In this document: positions 36,212 through 44,647 of the stretch, one piece after another
Layout: every line of letters begins with the position of its first letter
How positions within the stretch are numbered: position 1 is the first letter of the stretch
Assembly (NCBI RefSeq): GCF_003096095.1
Contig: NZ_CP015453.1
Span: forward strand, 2,790,001 to 2,854,000
Direction of reading: 5' to 3'
Source: Dietzia psychralcaliphila
GTDB taxonomy: Bacteria > Actinomycetota > Actinomycetes > Mycobacteriales > Mycobacteriaceae
DNA length: 64,000 bases
Position numbers and translations under genes: made by a program
Notes under the pieces: model-generated
Databases searched by the model: none
The model's input: the letters and a program-made list of their open reading frames with translations, nothing else
Told to the model about the DNA's origin: nothing

Positions 36212-37302
36212 CGGGTCCTCTCGAGGGCGGTGGCCAGGTGGGTGTCGAGCGCGCCCCGAAGGTCGTGCGGGACGGCCGGGGAGTCCAGTGCGGCGCGGGC
36301 GGCGGTCACCAGGTCCTCGGCGAGCCCCAACGCGTGCTCTCGGGCGCCGCACTCGGCCAGGAGCGACCGCGCGGTCGCCGGATCCGGGTGGGCACGACCG
36401 GGGTCAGCACGATCGGAGTCAGCACGGTCCGGGTGGACACGCTCAGCGCGGGCACGGCCGAATCCGGTACCACCGAGCGCGGTGTCGATTCGCGGCCATT
36501 CCTCGGTGGCGGAGGCGAACGCGAGCAGCACCGTGGGGGCCCGGCGCACCAGATCACCCTCGTTGGACTTGCCGGTCACCGCCGGGTCGCCGAAGACGCC
36601 GAGGACGTCATCGATCACCTGATACGCGGTCCCCAGGTGACGGCCGGTCTCACGAAGCGGGGGGATCAACTCCTCCGGCCCCCCGGCCAGCACCACGCCC
36701 AGCACCAACGGCAGGGTCACGGAGTAGGCCGCGGTCTTGGCGGCGCCGATCGCCAGCGCGCGCTCCTGCGTGGTCGGCTCGCCGTGGGCCGCCCCGTGCA
36801 CGTCCGCGTACTCCCCGACGATGGAGGCCACCACCGCCCGCTCGACCTCCGCCATGGCGCGGTGCAGCACCTGAGCCGACACGGGCAGTCGCGCGAACTC
36901 CCCCATCGCGGCCACCAGCAGGAGGTCCCCGCCGAGGAGTCCCCCCACCATTCCGACGTGCGCAGCGGTCTCACGGGGTAGACCCGAGTCGGCGGCGCGC
37001 GCCGTGGTGCGCCCCTGCAGGTTCGGCCGGCCTCTCCGGTGGTCGTCGCCGTCGGCCACGTCATCGTGGACGAGGAACGCCTCGTGGAGGAGTTCGAGCG
37101 CCTGACAGGCTGCGGCGCGCACCGCCTCGTCGTCCCCGCCGGCGTGCGTGTAGACGACGTCGAACAGCGCGGACCGCATGCCCTTGCCGGATCGGGTGGT
37201 GTGGTCGAGGTCCGCCACCCAGTCGTCGACGGCGGGGCCCAGGCCCTCGGGAAGGTCACGAGAGGTCATCCGCTGGGCGGCGGTTACCGAAGCCAGTGTC
37301 AT
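36208..37302 (-). CDS. crtE: geranylgeranyl diphosphate synthase CrtE
   Basis: This 364-aa trans-prenyltransferase has the first Asp-rich motif HDDVADGD (about residues 81-88) and the second YQVIDDVLG (about 235-243), flanked by GKSNEGDL. It makes the C20 diphosphate used by CrtB. ATG 37302 has CAGGAC just before it. A Asp/Arg/Ala-rich insert of about 30 residues near 290-320 contains short HPDRAD-type repeats and looks like slippage. It is the first gene of the operon crtE-B-I-Ye-Yf/Eb. Confidence 0.93.
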   Translation of the reverse strand: MTLASVTAAQRMTSRDLPEGLGPAVDDWVADLDHTTRSGKGMRSALFDVVYTHAGGDDEAVRAAACQALELLHEAFLVHDDVADGDDHRRGRPNLQGRTTARAADSGLPRETAAHVGMVGGLLGGDLLLVAAMGEFARLPVSAQVLHRAMAEVERAVVASIVGEYADVHGAAHGEPTTQERALAIGAAKTAAYSVTLPLVLGVVLAGGPEELIPPLRETGRHLGTAYQVIDDVLGVFGDPAVTGKSNEGDLVRRAPTVLLAFASATEEWPRIDTALGGTGFGRARAERVHPDRADSDRADPGRAHPDPATARSLLAECGAREHALGLAEDLVTAARAALDSPAVPHDLRGALDTHLATALERTR

Positions 37303-37345
37303 GTCCTGTTGTTCGGAGCCGACCCTGTCGTGGATACCCCTCACC

Positions 37346-37359
37346 TCGAATCTTTTCGA
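37346..37359. promoter_or_regulatory. inverted repeat upstream of crtE, possible operator
   Basis: TCGAA-TCTT-TTCGA is a perfect 5-bp dyad 44-57 bp before the crtE start. In C. glutamicum a MarR-type regulator (CrtR) acts at this place. No such gene is in the window, so the assignment is tentative. Confidence 0.25.
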
Positions 37360-37448
37360 CGAGATGCGGCGCGCTGGCGTTCGGCACCCAGAGCCGCGAA
37401 AGTCCACGGTGTCACACGGTCACACTATCGCGGCCCGGAAATGCACGA

Positions 37449-37473
37449 AGACCCCCGCTTGTGGCGGGGGTCT
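37449..37473 (-). terminator. hairpin terminator after tRNA-Tyr
   Basis: AGACCCCCGC (37449-37458) pairs with GCGGGGGTCT (37464-37473) across a 5-nt loop, 5 nt beyond the tRNA-Tyr 3' end on the minus strand. A TTT run follows at some distance. Confidence 0.82.
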
Positions 37474-37477
37474 CGCG

Positions 37478-37560
37478 TGCCAGATGATGGATTCGAACCA
37501 ACGTAGGCATAAGCCGACGGATTTACAATCCGCTCCCTTTGGCCGCTCGGGCAATCTGGC
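37478..37560 (-). tRNA. tRNA-Tyr (GTA)
   Basis: This is an 83-nt class II tRNA. The acceptor GCCAGAT/ATCTGGC is fully paired and the discriminator is A. The anticodon stem GCGGA/TCCGT has loop TTGTAAA (anticodon GTA), and there is a long variable arm. The T-stem GTTGG/CCATC has one U-U mismatch at its second pair, which is unusual. Confidence 0.94.
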
Positions 37561-37705
37561 GTGCACCCTCTGGGGGGCGCTACGACACGATACAACGCAG
37601 GTGACCCCCGGTGCCAAATCGGGGGCGGGCGGCGCGGCCTGAGCCGCTGGCCCGGCCGGGTAACCTGGCCGGGATCGACCCCCCACCACCAGAAGGAGCG
37701 CATCC

Positions 37706-38200
37706 ATGGCCTCGGAGTCCTCGTTCGACATCGTCTCGGAGTTCGACCGCCAGGAGGTGGACAACGCCCTCAACCAGGCCGCCAAGGAGCTGGGGACCCG
37801 CTACGACTTCCGCGGCACCGACACCGGCATCGAGTGGAAGGGCGACGACGCGGTGGAGATCGTCGCGGACTCCGAGGACCGTGTGATGGCCGCCAAGGAC
37901 GTGTTCATCGAGAAGCTGGTCCGCCGGGGCCTGAGCATGAAGGCGCTGGAGGTGGGTGAGCCGATGCCGTCGGGCAAGGGGTTCCGCCTGGTCGGCACCC
38001 TCAAGCAGGGCATCGACAAGGAGAACGCCAAGAAGATCACCAAGCTCCTGCGCGACGAGGGCCCCAAGGGCGTCAAGGCGCAGATCCAGGGCGAGGAGAT
38101 CCGGGTGTCGTCCAAGAAGCGCGACGACCTGCAGGAGTGCATGCAGCTGCTCAAGAAGGCCGACCTCGAGGTCGCGCTGCAGTTCACCAACTACCGGTAG
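37706..38200 (+). CDS. yajQ: YajQ family nucleotide-binding protein
   Basis: This 164-aa protein of the YajQ/UPF0234 family begins with the conserved [18 protein letters not shown] and has [12 protein letters not shown] in its first ferredoxin-like domain. It ends VALQFTNYR, as in homologues. Family members bind nucleotides and, in some bacteria, cyclic di-GMP, and may act with transcription factors. The role in actinobacteria is not clear. A GAAGGAG ribosome-binding site precedes ATG 37706. Confidence 0.95.
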   Translation: MASESSFDIVSEFDRQEVDNALNQAAKELGTRYDFRGTDTGIEWKGDDAVEIVADSEDRVMAAKDVFIEKLVRRGLSMKALEVGEPMPSGKGFRLVGTLKQGIDKENAKKITKLLRDEGPKGVKAQIQGEEIRVSSKKRDDLQECMQLLKKADLEVALQFTNYR

Positions 38201-38210
38201 ATCGACGACC

Positions 38211-39071
38211 TTGCCCTTCCCAGGGGGTCACCGGACGGGCGGCCGAGCCGCGGCCGCGGTCCCCGGTGTCCGGGCGGTGGCGGCGGCCGTGGGCCTGTCC
38301 CTGCTGGTGGGATGTGCGGTCGGGGGCGACGACGACGAGGACTCCAGGCTCCTGACCGTCTTCGCCGCCGCCTCGCTCACCGGCGCGTTCACCCAGATCG
38401 CCGAGGACTTCGAGCGCGACAACCCCGGCGTGGAGGTTCGGCTGTCCTTCGACGGCTCTTCCGGGCTGGTCGACCAGATCGCCGGAGGCGCCCCGGCTGA
38501 GGTGTTCGCCTCGGCGGACACGAGCAGCATGGACCGGGCCGTTGCCGAGGGGCTGGTCCCCGGCGAGCCGGCGGTGTTCGCGACCAACGTCCTCACGCTG
38601 ATCACCCCGCCCGGGAACCCCGCCGGCGTCACCGGCCTGGACGGCTCCCTCGACGGGACCCGCCTGGTCGTGTGCGCCGAGGGTGTCCCCTGCGGCACCG
38701 CCGCACGCGCGCTGGCCGCGGCGGCCGGGGTGGAGTTGCGGCCGGTGAGCGAGGAGTCCAAGGTCACCGACGTGCGGGGCAAGGTCACCTCCGGGGAGGC
38801 CGACGTCGGGATCGTCTACACCACCGACGCCCGCGCCGCCGGGGACCGGGTCGAGCAGATCCCGATACCTCGCGCGGAGGCCGAACCCAACCGGTATCAG
38901 ATCGCGGTGGTTGACCGCGCCGGCCGCGGCGCAGACGGCTCTGGCGCAGACAGTTCTAAGCCAGACGGCTCTGGCACGGACGGGGCCGATGCGGCCCGGC
39001 GGTTCGTCGACGCCGTCACCGGCGAGGCGGGCCGCGCCGCGCTCGTCGGCCACGGGTTCGGTCTCCCGTGA
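38211..39071 (+). CDS. modA: molybdate ABC transporter substrate-binding lipoprotein ModA
   Basis: This secreted binding protein captures molybdate (perhaps tungstate). It has a lipoprotein signal (LSLLVGC, lipid Cys about residue 34). The mature start LLTVFAAASLTGAFTQIAEDFE and the later FDGSSGLVDQIAGGAPAEVFASAD carry the Ser residues that bind oxyanion. The region near residue 245 has short GADGSG-like repeats not found in the family. The start is uncertain: TTG 38211 is the first start-like codon after yajQ and gives a full signal peptide. It overlaps modB by 4 nt. Confidence 0.87.
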   Translation: MPFPGGHRTGGRAAAAVPGVRAVAAAVGLSLLVGCAVGGDDDEDSRLLTVFAAASLTGAFTQIAEDFERDNPGVEVRLSFDGSSGLVDQIAGGAPAEVFASADTSSMDRAVAEGLVPGEPAVFATNVLTLITPPGNPAGVTGLDGSLDGTRLVVCAEGVPCGTAARALAAAAGVELRPVSEESKVTDVRGKVTSGEADVGIVYTTDARAAGDRVEQIPIPRAEAEPNRYQIAVVDRAGRGADGSGADSSKPDGSGTDGADAARRFVDAVTGEAGRAALVGHGFGLP

Positions 39072-39862
39072 CCCGCCCCCCGCTGCCCCGGTGGCTGATC
39101 GTCGCCGCGACCCTCGCCGTGGTTCTGGCCGCCCTGCCGCTGCTGGGCATGGCCGTCCGTATCCCGTGGGCGGCGGTCCCCGCGCTGCTCACCTCGGAGG
39201 CCGCACGGGAGGCCACGCTGCTCAGCCTGCGCACGTGCGCGGTGTCCACCCTGCTGTGTGTGCTGCTGGGCACTCCCCTCGCGGTGCTGCTGTCCCGCAG
39301 CCACGGGCCCCTGGCCGGTGTGGCCCGCACGGTCACGGCGCTGCCGATGGTGCTGCCGCCCGTGGTGGCGGGGCTGGCACTGCTCACCACGCTCGGACGG
39401 ACCGGCGTGGTGGGTCGGCACCTGTCCGTGCTGGGGATCGAGATCGGCTTCACCACCGCCGCCGTGGTGATCGCCCAGACCTTCGTGGCCATGCCGTTCC
39501 TCGTGATCGCGCTGGAGGGTGCGCTGAGGTCGGTGGACGCCCGGCTCGAACGCGCCGCCGCCTCCCTGGGCGCCTCCCCGACCCGCGTGCTCGTCACGGT
39601 GACGCTGCCGCTGGTCCTGCCCGCCCTGCTCGCCGGGGCCTCCATGTCCTTCGCCCGTGCGCTCGGCGAGTTCGGTGCCACCCTGACCTTCGCCGGATCA
39701 CTGCAGGGGACCACGCGCACCCTGCCGCTGGAGATCTATCTGAGCCGCGAGGCGGACACCGACACCGCCCTCGCGCTGGCCCTGGTGCTGATCGTGGTGG
39801 CCGCACTGCTCATGGCCGCTTCGGCGTTCGTCGCGCGACGGGTGGTGGTGGGCCGTGGCTGA
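39068..39862 (+). CDS. modB: molybdate ABC transporter permease ModB
   Basis: This 264-aa inner-membrane permease has about six helices. The ABC-coupling EAA loop at about residues 160-185 reads RLERAAASLGASPTRVLVTVTLP. It forms the molybdate channel as a dimer. GTG 39068 overlaps the modA stop (GTGA), and modC starts within its last codons (8-nt overlap). Confidence 0.94.
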   Translation: MTRPPLPRWLIVAATLAVVLAALPLLGMAVRIPWAAVPALLTSEAAREATLLSLRTCAVSTLLCVLLGTPLAVLLSRSHGPLAGVARTVTALPMVLPPVVAGLALLTTLGRTGVVGRHLSVLGIEIGFTTAAVVIAQTFVAMPFLVIALEGALRSVDARLERAAASLGASPTRVLVTVTLPLVLPALLAGASMSFARALGEFGATLTFAGSLQGTTRTLPLEIYLSREADTDTALALALVLIVVAALLMAASAFVARRVVVGRG

Positions 39863-41141
39863 GCGCGCGTGCTCCCAGTCGGGCCCCGCTGACGACCCGG
39901 TCCCCGCCGCCGGGCCCGCCGAGGTCGCCGGACCCGCTGCCGAACCCACCGCCGGGCTCGCCGCCACTCTGGACTGCCGCATCGACGACCGCGATGTCGA
40001 CCTCCGTATCTCGGTCCCCACCGGCCGCCGCCTTGCGATCGTCGGCCCCAACGGCGCGGGCAAGTCCACCGCGCTGTCATTGCTGGCCGGACACCTGCGC
40101 CCCGACTCCGGGGAGGTCCACCTCCGCGGGCGGCCGGTCAGCTCGCCGCACACGCACGTTCCCGCGCACCGCCGACGGGTGGTGTCGCTCGAGCAGCGGC
40201 CCGGGCTCTTCCCCCACCTCACCGCGCTGGAGAATGTCGCCTACGGCCCGCGCTCCCGCGGACTCCGCAGACGTCCCGCCCTCGACCGCGCCCACGCCGA
40301 GCTGGATGCCGTGGGGTGCGCGGACCTCGCCGACCGCAGGCCCCACGAGCTGTCCGGCGGCCAGGCCCAGCGGGTCGCCCTCGCCCGGGCCCTGGCGGTG
40401 GATCCTGAGTTGGTCCTGCTGGACGAGCCGCTGGCCGCCCTGGACGTGGAGATCGCGCCCGGGATCCGGCGGCTCCTCGCGGACCGGCTCACCGGTCGCA
40501 CGGTGGTCATGGTGACCCACGATCCACTGGACCTGTGGGCGTTGGCGCACGACGTCGTCGTCGTCTCGGGGGGTCGCGCAGTCCAGTCAGGCACCGTCGA
40601 GGGCGTGCTGTCCCGGCCGGGGTCCGACTTCGCCGCGCGGCTGGCCGGCGTGTCACTGCTGGAGGGCGAGGTGACCGACGACGACGAGCTGCGCACCCCC
40701 GGCGGCGACGCCGTCACCGGGTATCGCCCGGACGCTGCGTCGGAAGGGGTGCCGGGCTGGGCCCCGGGTGCGCGGGCGATCGCGACAGTCGATCCGCGGG
40801 CGGTGGCCGTCCACGCCGTGCCGGGTCCCGCAGGCGGGGCAGACCTCACCGCCGGGTCTGCCGGACCCGCCGGGTTAGCCGGGCCCGCCGGGTTCGCCGC
40901 AGGCGCCGCTCCAGCACACGCGGCGGCGGGAAAATCCAGCCCCCGCAACGCCTGGCCTGCACGCGTGGTGGGGCTCGCGCCGGCGGGGGCGTTGACGCGG
41001 GTGACCACCGAGCTGCGGGATGGCCAGCGGGTCGACGCCGAGGTGACCAGCCGCTCGGCCGCCGAACTCGCGCTCGCGCCGGGCGTGGCCGTGATGCTGG
41101 TGGTCAAGGCCGCGCAGGTCGCCCTTTATCCGCGCGGCTGA
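39855..41141 (+). CDS. modC: molybdate ABC transporter ATPase ModC
   Basis: This is a 428-aa ATPase with Walker A GPNGAGKS (about 64-71), signature LSGGQAQRVALARALA, Walker B LVLLDEPLAALD and switch His in MVTHD. A C-terminal molybdate-binding (TOBE/Mop-like) domain lies after about residue 355. Between them, about residues 275-355, is an Ala/Gly/Pro-rich stretch with GPAGLAGPAGFA-type repeats that lengthens the protein. An Ala/Pro-rich N-terminal extension of about 35 residues precedes the ABC domain. GTG 39855. Confidence 0.93.
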   Translation: MAERACSQSGPADDPVPAAGPAEVAGPAAEPTAGLAATLDCRIDDRDVDLRISVPTGRRLAIVGPNGAGKSTALSLLAGHLRPDSGEVHLRGRPVSSPHTHVPAHRRRVVSLEQRPGLFPHLTALENVAYGPRSRGLRRRPALDRAHAELDAVGCADLADRRPHELSGGQAQRVALARALAVDPELVLLDEPLAALDVEIAPGIRRLLADRLTGRTVVMVTHDPLDLWALAHDVVVVSGGRAVQSGTVEGVLSRPGSDFAARLAGVSLLEGEVTDDDELRTPGGDAVTGYRPDAASEGVPGWAPGARAIATVDPRAVAVHAVPGPAGGADLTAGSAGPAGLAGPAGFAAGAAPAHAAAGKSSPRNAWPARVVGLAPAGALTRVTTELRDGQRVDAEVTSRSAAELALAPGVAVMLVVKAAQVALYPRG

Positions 41142-41152
41142 GCCCTCCCGAC

Positions 41153-41208
41153 CGTGGTCGTCCCCACTGCGGCATTTCGGCGAATCCGCCGCAGTAGCCA
41201 CGACCACG
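41153..41208. terminator. long imperfect palindrome between modC and the polyprenyl synthase
   Basis: CGTGGTCGT (41153-41161) pairs with ACGACCACG (41200-41208), and ACTGCGGC (41166-41173) with GCCGCAGT (41188-41195), separated by a 4-nt internal loop on both sides. It lies between two convergent genes, so a bidirectional terminator is the simplest reading. Confidence 0.65.
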
Positions 41209-41292
41209 TTCGTTGGGGCGATGCGCGCGAGGGTGCGTCGGAGGTCGACGGTCGGAAGGCGGAGGCCGGCGTTCGGGTTCGGCGTTCGGCGG

Positions 41293-42348
41293 TCAGCTGA
41301 CGCGGTCGACGGTGAAACGGACCAGCCGCCGCAGCGCCTCGTTCGCGGGGCCCGCGGGCAGCGCGTCGAGCTCGGTCATGGCGTCGCCCACGTACCGCTC
41401 GAGAGTGGCCCGCGCGCGGCGCATGCCTTCGGAGGCACGGAGAAGGTCGAGGGCCTCGTCGACCTCGCCGTCGTCGGTCAGCGGCTGCGCCAGCAACTCG
41501 CGCAGCCGGTCGCTGTCGGTGGAACCGGACTCCAGCGCGTAGATCATGGGCAGCGTGTGGACGCCCTCGCGCAGGTCGGTGCCGGGGGTCTTGCCCGAGT
41601 CGGACGACGGTGAGGCGATGTCGATGATGTCGTCGGCGATCTGGAAAGCGATCCCCACGGCGTCACCCAGACGCCGGAGCCGCTCGATCTGCTCGCCGGA
41701 GGCGCCGGAGTACTCGCCACCGAACTGGGCCGCGGCGGCGATGAGCGACCCGGTCTTCTCCCAGATCACGCGCAGGTAGTGATCAGCGGCGTCGGCGGCG
41801 TTCTGGCCGTCGCCCGGCCCCACCGTCTCCCGCATCTGTCCGGTGACCAACTCCGCGAAGGTCTGGGCGATGAGCTGCACTGCAGCCGGACCGAGGTCCG
41901 CCAGGAGCATGGAGGAATGGGCGAAGAGGAAGTCGCCGGCGAGGATCGCGGTGGAGTTGTCCCAGCGGCTGTTGGCGGACTCGACGCCGCGGCGCACGGC
42001 GGCCTCGTCCATCACGTCGTCGTGGTAGAGCGTGGCGAGGTGGATCATCTCGCACACCACCGCGGCCTTGACCAGCCGCTCGCGGTCGGGCTCCGGACCG
42101 AGCTGGCCGGTGAGCAGGGTCATGACGGGCCGGAAGCGCTTTCCACCGGCGGTGACGAGGTGGAGGGCGACCTCGGTGAGGAAGTCCTCCCCGGTCTCGA
42201 GTCGGCTCACCAGGAGCTCCTCGACCTCGACGAGTCGCGCCCTCAACAGAGCCGCGAGGTCCGCGTCGCCGACGTCCACGCCCGCCACCACGTGGTCGGG
42301 CGCCGTCTCCGCGGTGCCGGTCGTCACTGAATCGCTCGACATCCTCAT
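41293..42348 (-). CDS. long-chain polyprenyl diphosphate synthase (GrcC/HepT type)
   Basis: This 351-aa trans-isoprenyl diphosphate synthase has motif I LYHDDVMDEA (about residues 99-108), GGKRFRP near 64 and motif II FQIADDIIDI (about 227-236). The residue two before the first Asp motif is Leu, with Thr and Ala nearby, so a long product is likely. It probably makes the menaquinone side chain. Its place next to menJ matches M. tuberculosis grcC1-menJ. ATG 42348 has GAGGA before it and is preferred over 42342. Confidence 0.92.
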   Translation of the reverse strand: MRMSSDSVTTGTAETAPDHVVAGVDVGDADLAALLRARLVEVEELLVSRLETGEDFLTEVALHLVTAGGKRFRPVMTLLTGQLGPEPDRERLVKAAVVCEMIHLATLYHDDVMDEAAVRRGVESANSRWDNSTAILAGDFLFAHSSMLLADLGPAAVQLIAQTFAELVTGQMRETVGPGDGQNAADAADHYLRVIWEKTGSLIAAAAQFGGEYSGASGEQIERLRRLGDAVGIAFQIADDIIDIASPSSDSGKTPGTDLREGVHTLPMIYALESGSTDSDRLRELLAQPLTDDGEVDEALDLLRASEGMRRARATLERYVGDAMTELDALPAGPANEALRRLVRFTVDRVS

Positions 42349-42476
42349 TCGTCCTCGTCGCCTTGTGCGGACCGGCATCGACCGACCCTGACGACAGACT
42401 ACGGTCCCCACCCGAGGGCTGCGGCACCCCACCCCGGACGAGGTCCCGCCGACCGGTTCGGCGTAGACCTGCCACC

Positions 42477-43736
42477 ATGGAACGCATGGACTCACGGCCG
42501 CGCCTTCCCGCTTCGACCGACGTCCTCGTGGTGGGCTGCGGCCCCGCCGGTTCGGCCACCGCCACGTGGCTGGCGCGGGCCGGTCGCGAGGTCACGGTGC
42601 TGGACGCCGCGCAGTTCCCGCGGGACAAGACCTGCGGCGACGGCCTGACCCCGCGCGCGATGCTCGAGGTGGACCGGCTGGGGCTGGGGTCGTGGGCGCG
42701 TGACCGGATCACCATCCGGGGGCTCGAGTTGCGGGGCTTCGGCCACGAGCGGCGCGTTCCGTGGCCGGCCGGCGATCACGGCGGGGTCGGCTCAGCGGTG
42801 CGCCGCACGGTGTTCGACGACCGGCTGCGTGAGACCGCCGTCGAGGCCGGTGCGACGGTGCTCGACGGGGTGCGCGTGACGGACGTGGAGAAGGGCGACG
42901 ACGGCGAGGTGATCGCGGTCCGGGCCGGTGACGACCGCATCGCGTGCCGGACCCTCATCCTCGCGGACGGCGTGCGCTCGCCGGTGGGCCGGCTACTCGG
43001 TCGGACCTGGCATCGGGACTCGGTCTACGCCGTGGCTGCCCGGTCGTACGTGCGCTCGACCAGGCACGATCATCCGTGGATCGGGTCCGATCTGGAACTC
43101 CGCGACGAGGCGGGCGCCATCCAGCCCGGCTACGGCTGGGTGTTCCCGCTGGGCGACGGTGAGGTCAACCTCGGCGTGGGGGCCCTGGCCACGGCGTCGC
43201 GGCCGGCGAACGTCGCGGTCAAGGACCTCCTGCACCACTACGCCCGTAGTGTCGAGGACAGCTGGGAGCTGGAGGCCGAGCCCCGCGCGGTGACGTCGGC
43301 TCTGCTGCCGATGGGTGGAGCGGTCTCCGGACTGGCCGGCCGCAACTGGGCGGCGGTGGGCGATGCGGCAGCGTGCGTCAACCCGCTCAACGGGGAGGGC
43401 ATCGACTACGCGCTCGAGGGCGGGCGGCTCCTTGCGGATCTCGTCGTCGCCGGTGGCCCGGACGGGGATCTGACCCGGGCCTGGCCTGAAGTGTTGCGCC
43501 GGACCTACGGCGAGGCGTTCGCGATCGCCCGGGACGCCGCCCGGCTGCTCACCTATCCCCGGTTCCTGCCTCTGGCCGGGCCGGTCGGTATGCGCTCTCA
43601 GATGCTCATGTCGGCGGCCGTGCGATGCATGTCCAACACGGTGGCGGACTCGGACCGGGACGTCGTCGCCCGGGGCTGGCGGGCCGCGGGGTCGGTGGCC
43701 CGCAGGCTCGATCGCCGCCCACTCTTCGCCGACTGA
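42477..43736 (+). CDS. menJ: menaquinone side-chain reductase MenJ (geranylgeranyl reductase family)
   Basis: This 419-aa FAD enzyme has DVLVVGCGPAGSATATWLARAG (Rossmann motif, from about residue 15), FPRDKTCGDGLTPRA, LILADGVRSPVGR and a GDAAACVNPLNGEGIDYALE flavin motif near residue 300. The order and wording agree with mycobacterial MenJ, which saturates one isoprene unit of menaquinone. ATG 42477 or 42486 could start it. It is divergent from the polyprenyl synthase, 128 bp apart, and convergent with menG. Confidence 0.93.
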   Translation: MERMDSRPRLPASTDVLVVGCGPAGSATATWLARAGREVTVLDAAQFPRDKTCGDGLTPRAMLEVDRLGLGSWARDRITIRGLELRGFGHERRVPWPAGDHGGVGSAVRRTVFDDRLRETAVEAGATVLDGVRVTDVEKGDDGEVIAVRAGDDRIACRTLILADGVRSPVGRLLGRTWHRDSVYAVAARSYVRSTRHDHPWIGSDLELRDEAGAIQPGYGWVFPLGDGEVNLGVGALATASRPANVAVKDLLHHYARSVEDSWELEAEPRAVTSALLPMGGAVSGLAGRNWAAVGDAAACVNPLNGEGIDYALEGGRLLADLVVAGGPDGDLTRAWPEVLRRTYGEAFAIARDAARLLTYPRFLPLAGPVGMRSQMLMSAAVRCMSNTVADSDRDVVARGWRAAGSVARRLDRRPLFAD

Positions 43737-43866
43737 CACGACCGCGCCCTCTAAGCGGCCCCTCCCCCTGCGCGGCACCTCCGTCAGCGCGGCCCTTCGC
43801 CGTGTGCGGAGTCACGCCGTCGGCGAGTCTGGGGAATTGCCCTGGGCACTTGCTACACGCAGTGAC

Positions 43867-44574
43867 TCAACTCTGTGAGTCGTGACCGGCCGGGCGGCGG
43901 GCCAGGTGGATCGCGGCGATCCCGCCGGTGAGGTTGGTGATGCTGCAGCGCTCCCAGCCGCTGGCCTCCACCAGCGATCGCAGGGCCTGCTGGTCCGGCC
44001 AGTCGCGGATCGACTCGGCCAGGTACACGTACGCGTCGGGGTTGGAGGACACACTGGTGGCGATCCGGGGAAGGGCCCGCATCAGGTAGTTCATGTACAC
44101 CGCGCGGAAGGGTGGGAAGACCGGGGTGGAGAACTCGACCACCGCCAGTCGCCCACCCGGCCGGACCACGCGCGCCATCTCGCGCAGCCCCGCACCGGTG
44201 TCCTGCACGTTGCGCAGTCCGAAGCTGATGGTGGCGGCGTCGAAGGACTCGTCGGCGAACGGCAGCCTCATGGCGTCGCCGGCGACCTTGGGCACGTCCC
44301 GCCCGGCGCCGGCGCGGAGCATGCCGAGCGAGAAGTCGGCGGCCACGCACCACGCGCCGGACTTCGCCAGCTCCACGGTGGAGACCGCGGTGCCCGCGGC
44401 CAGATCGAGGATGCGCTCCCCGGGTCGGGGTGCGAGCAGCGACCGCGCCCGGCGACGCCACACGTGGTCCATGCCTCCGGAGAGGACGGTGTTGGTCAGG
44501 TCGTAGCGCTTCGCGACGCCGTCGAACATCGACGCGACGTCGCGGGGCTGTTTGTCGAGATTGGCGCGGGACAC
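43867..44574 (-). CDS. menG: demethylmenaquinone methyltransferase MenG/UbiE
   Basis: This 235-aa SAM-dependent methyltransferase catalyses the last step of menaquinone synthesis. [21 protein letters not shown] (21 residues in the protein, about 16-36) is the UbiE N-terminal signature, then [16 protein letters not shown] (SAM motif I, about 59-74) and [10 protein letters not shown] (about 126-135). GTG 44574 is the start, with TAGCGT 7 nt upstream. A long open frame that spans it belongs to another frame of mgtA. Confidence 0.93.
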   Translation of the reverse strand: MSRANLDKQPRDVASMFDGVAKRYDLTNTVLSGGMDHVWRRRARSLLAPRPGERILDLAAGTAVSTVELAKSGAWCVAADFSLGMLRAGAGRDVPKVAGDAMRLPFADESFDAATISFGLRNVQDTGAGLREMARVVRPGGRLAVVEFSTPVFPPFRAVYMNYLMRALPRIATSVSSNPDAYVYLAESIRDWPDQQALRSLVEASGWERCSITNLTGGIAAIHLARRPAGHDSQS

Positions 44575-44581
44575 GCCCTCG

Positions 44582-44587
44582 ACGCTA
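44582..44587 (-). promoter_or_regulatory. possible -10 element for leaderless menG
   Basis: TAGCGT (44587-44582) lies 7 nt before the GTG of menG on the minus strand, in the 73-bp gap after mgtA. No ribosome-binding site better than GAGGGC is seen. Confidence 0.42.
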
Positions 44588-44647
44588 CCCCGACGTCGGA
44601 CGGCCGAGCGGCTCAGGCCGTCGGCCGGCCCGGGCCCACGGCTCGGC

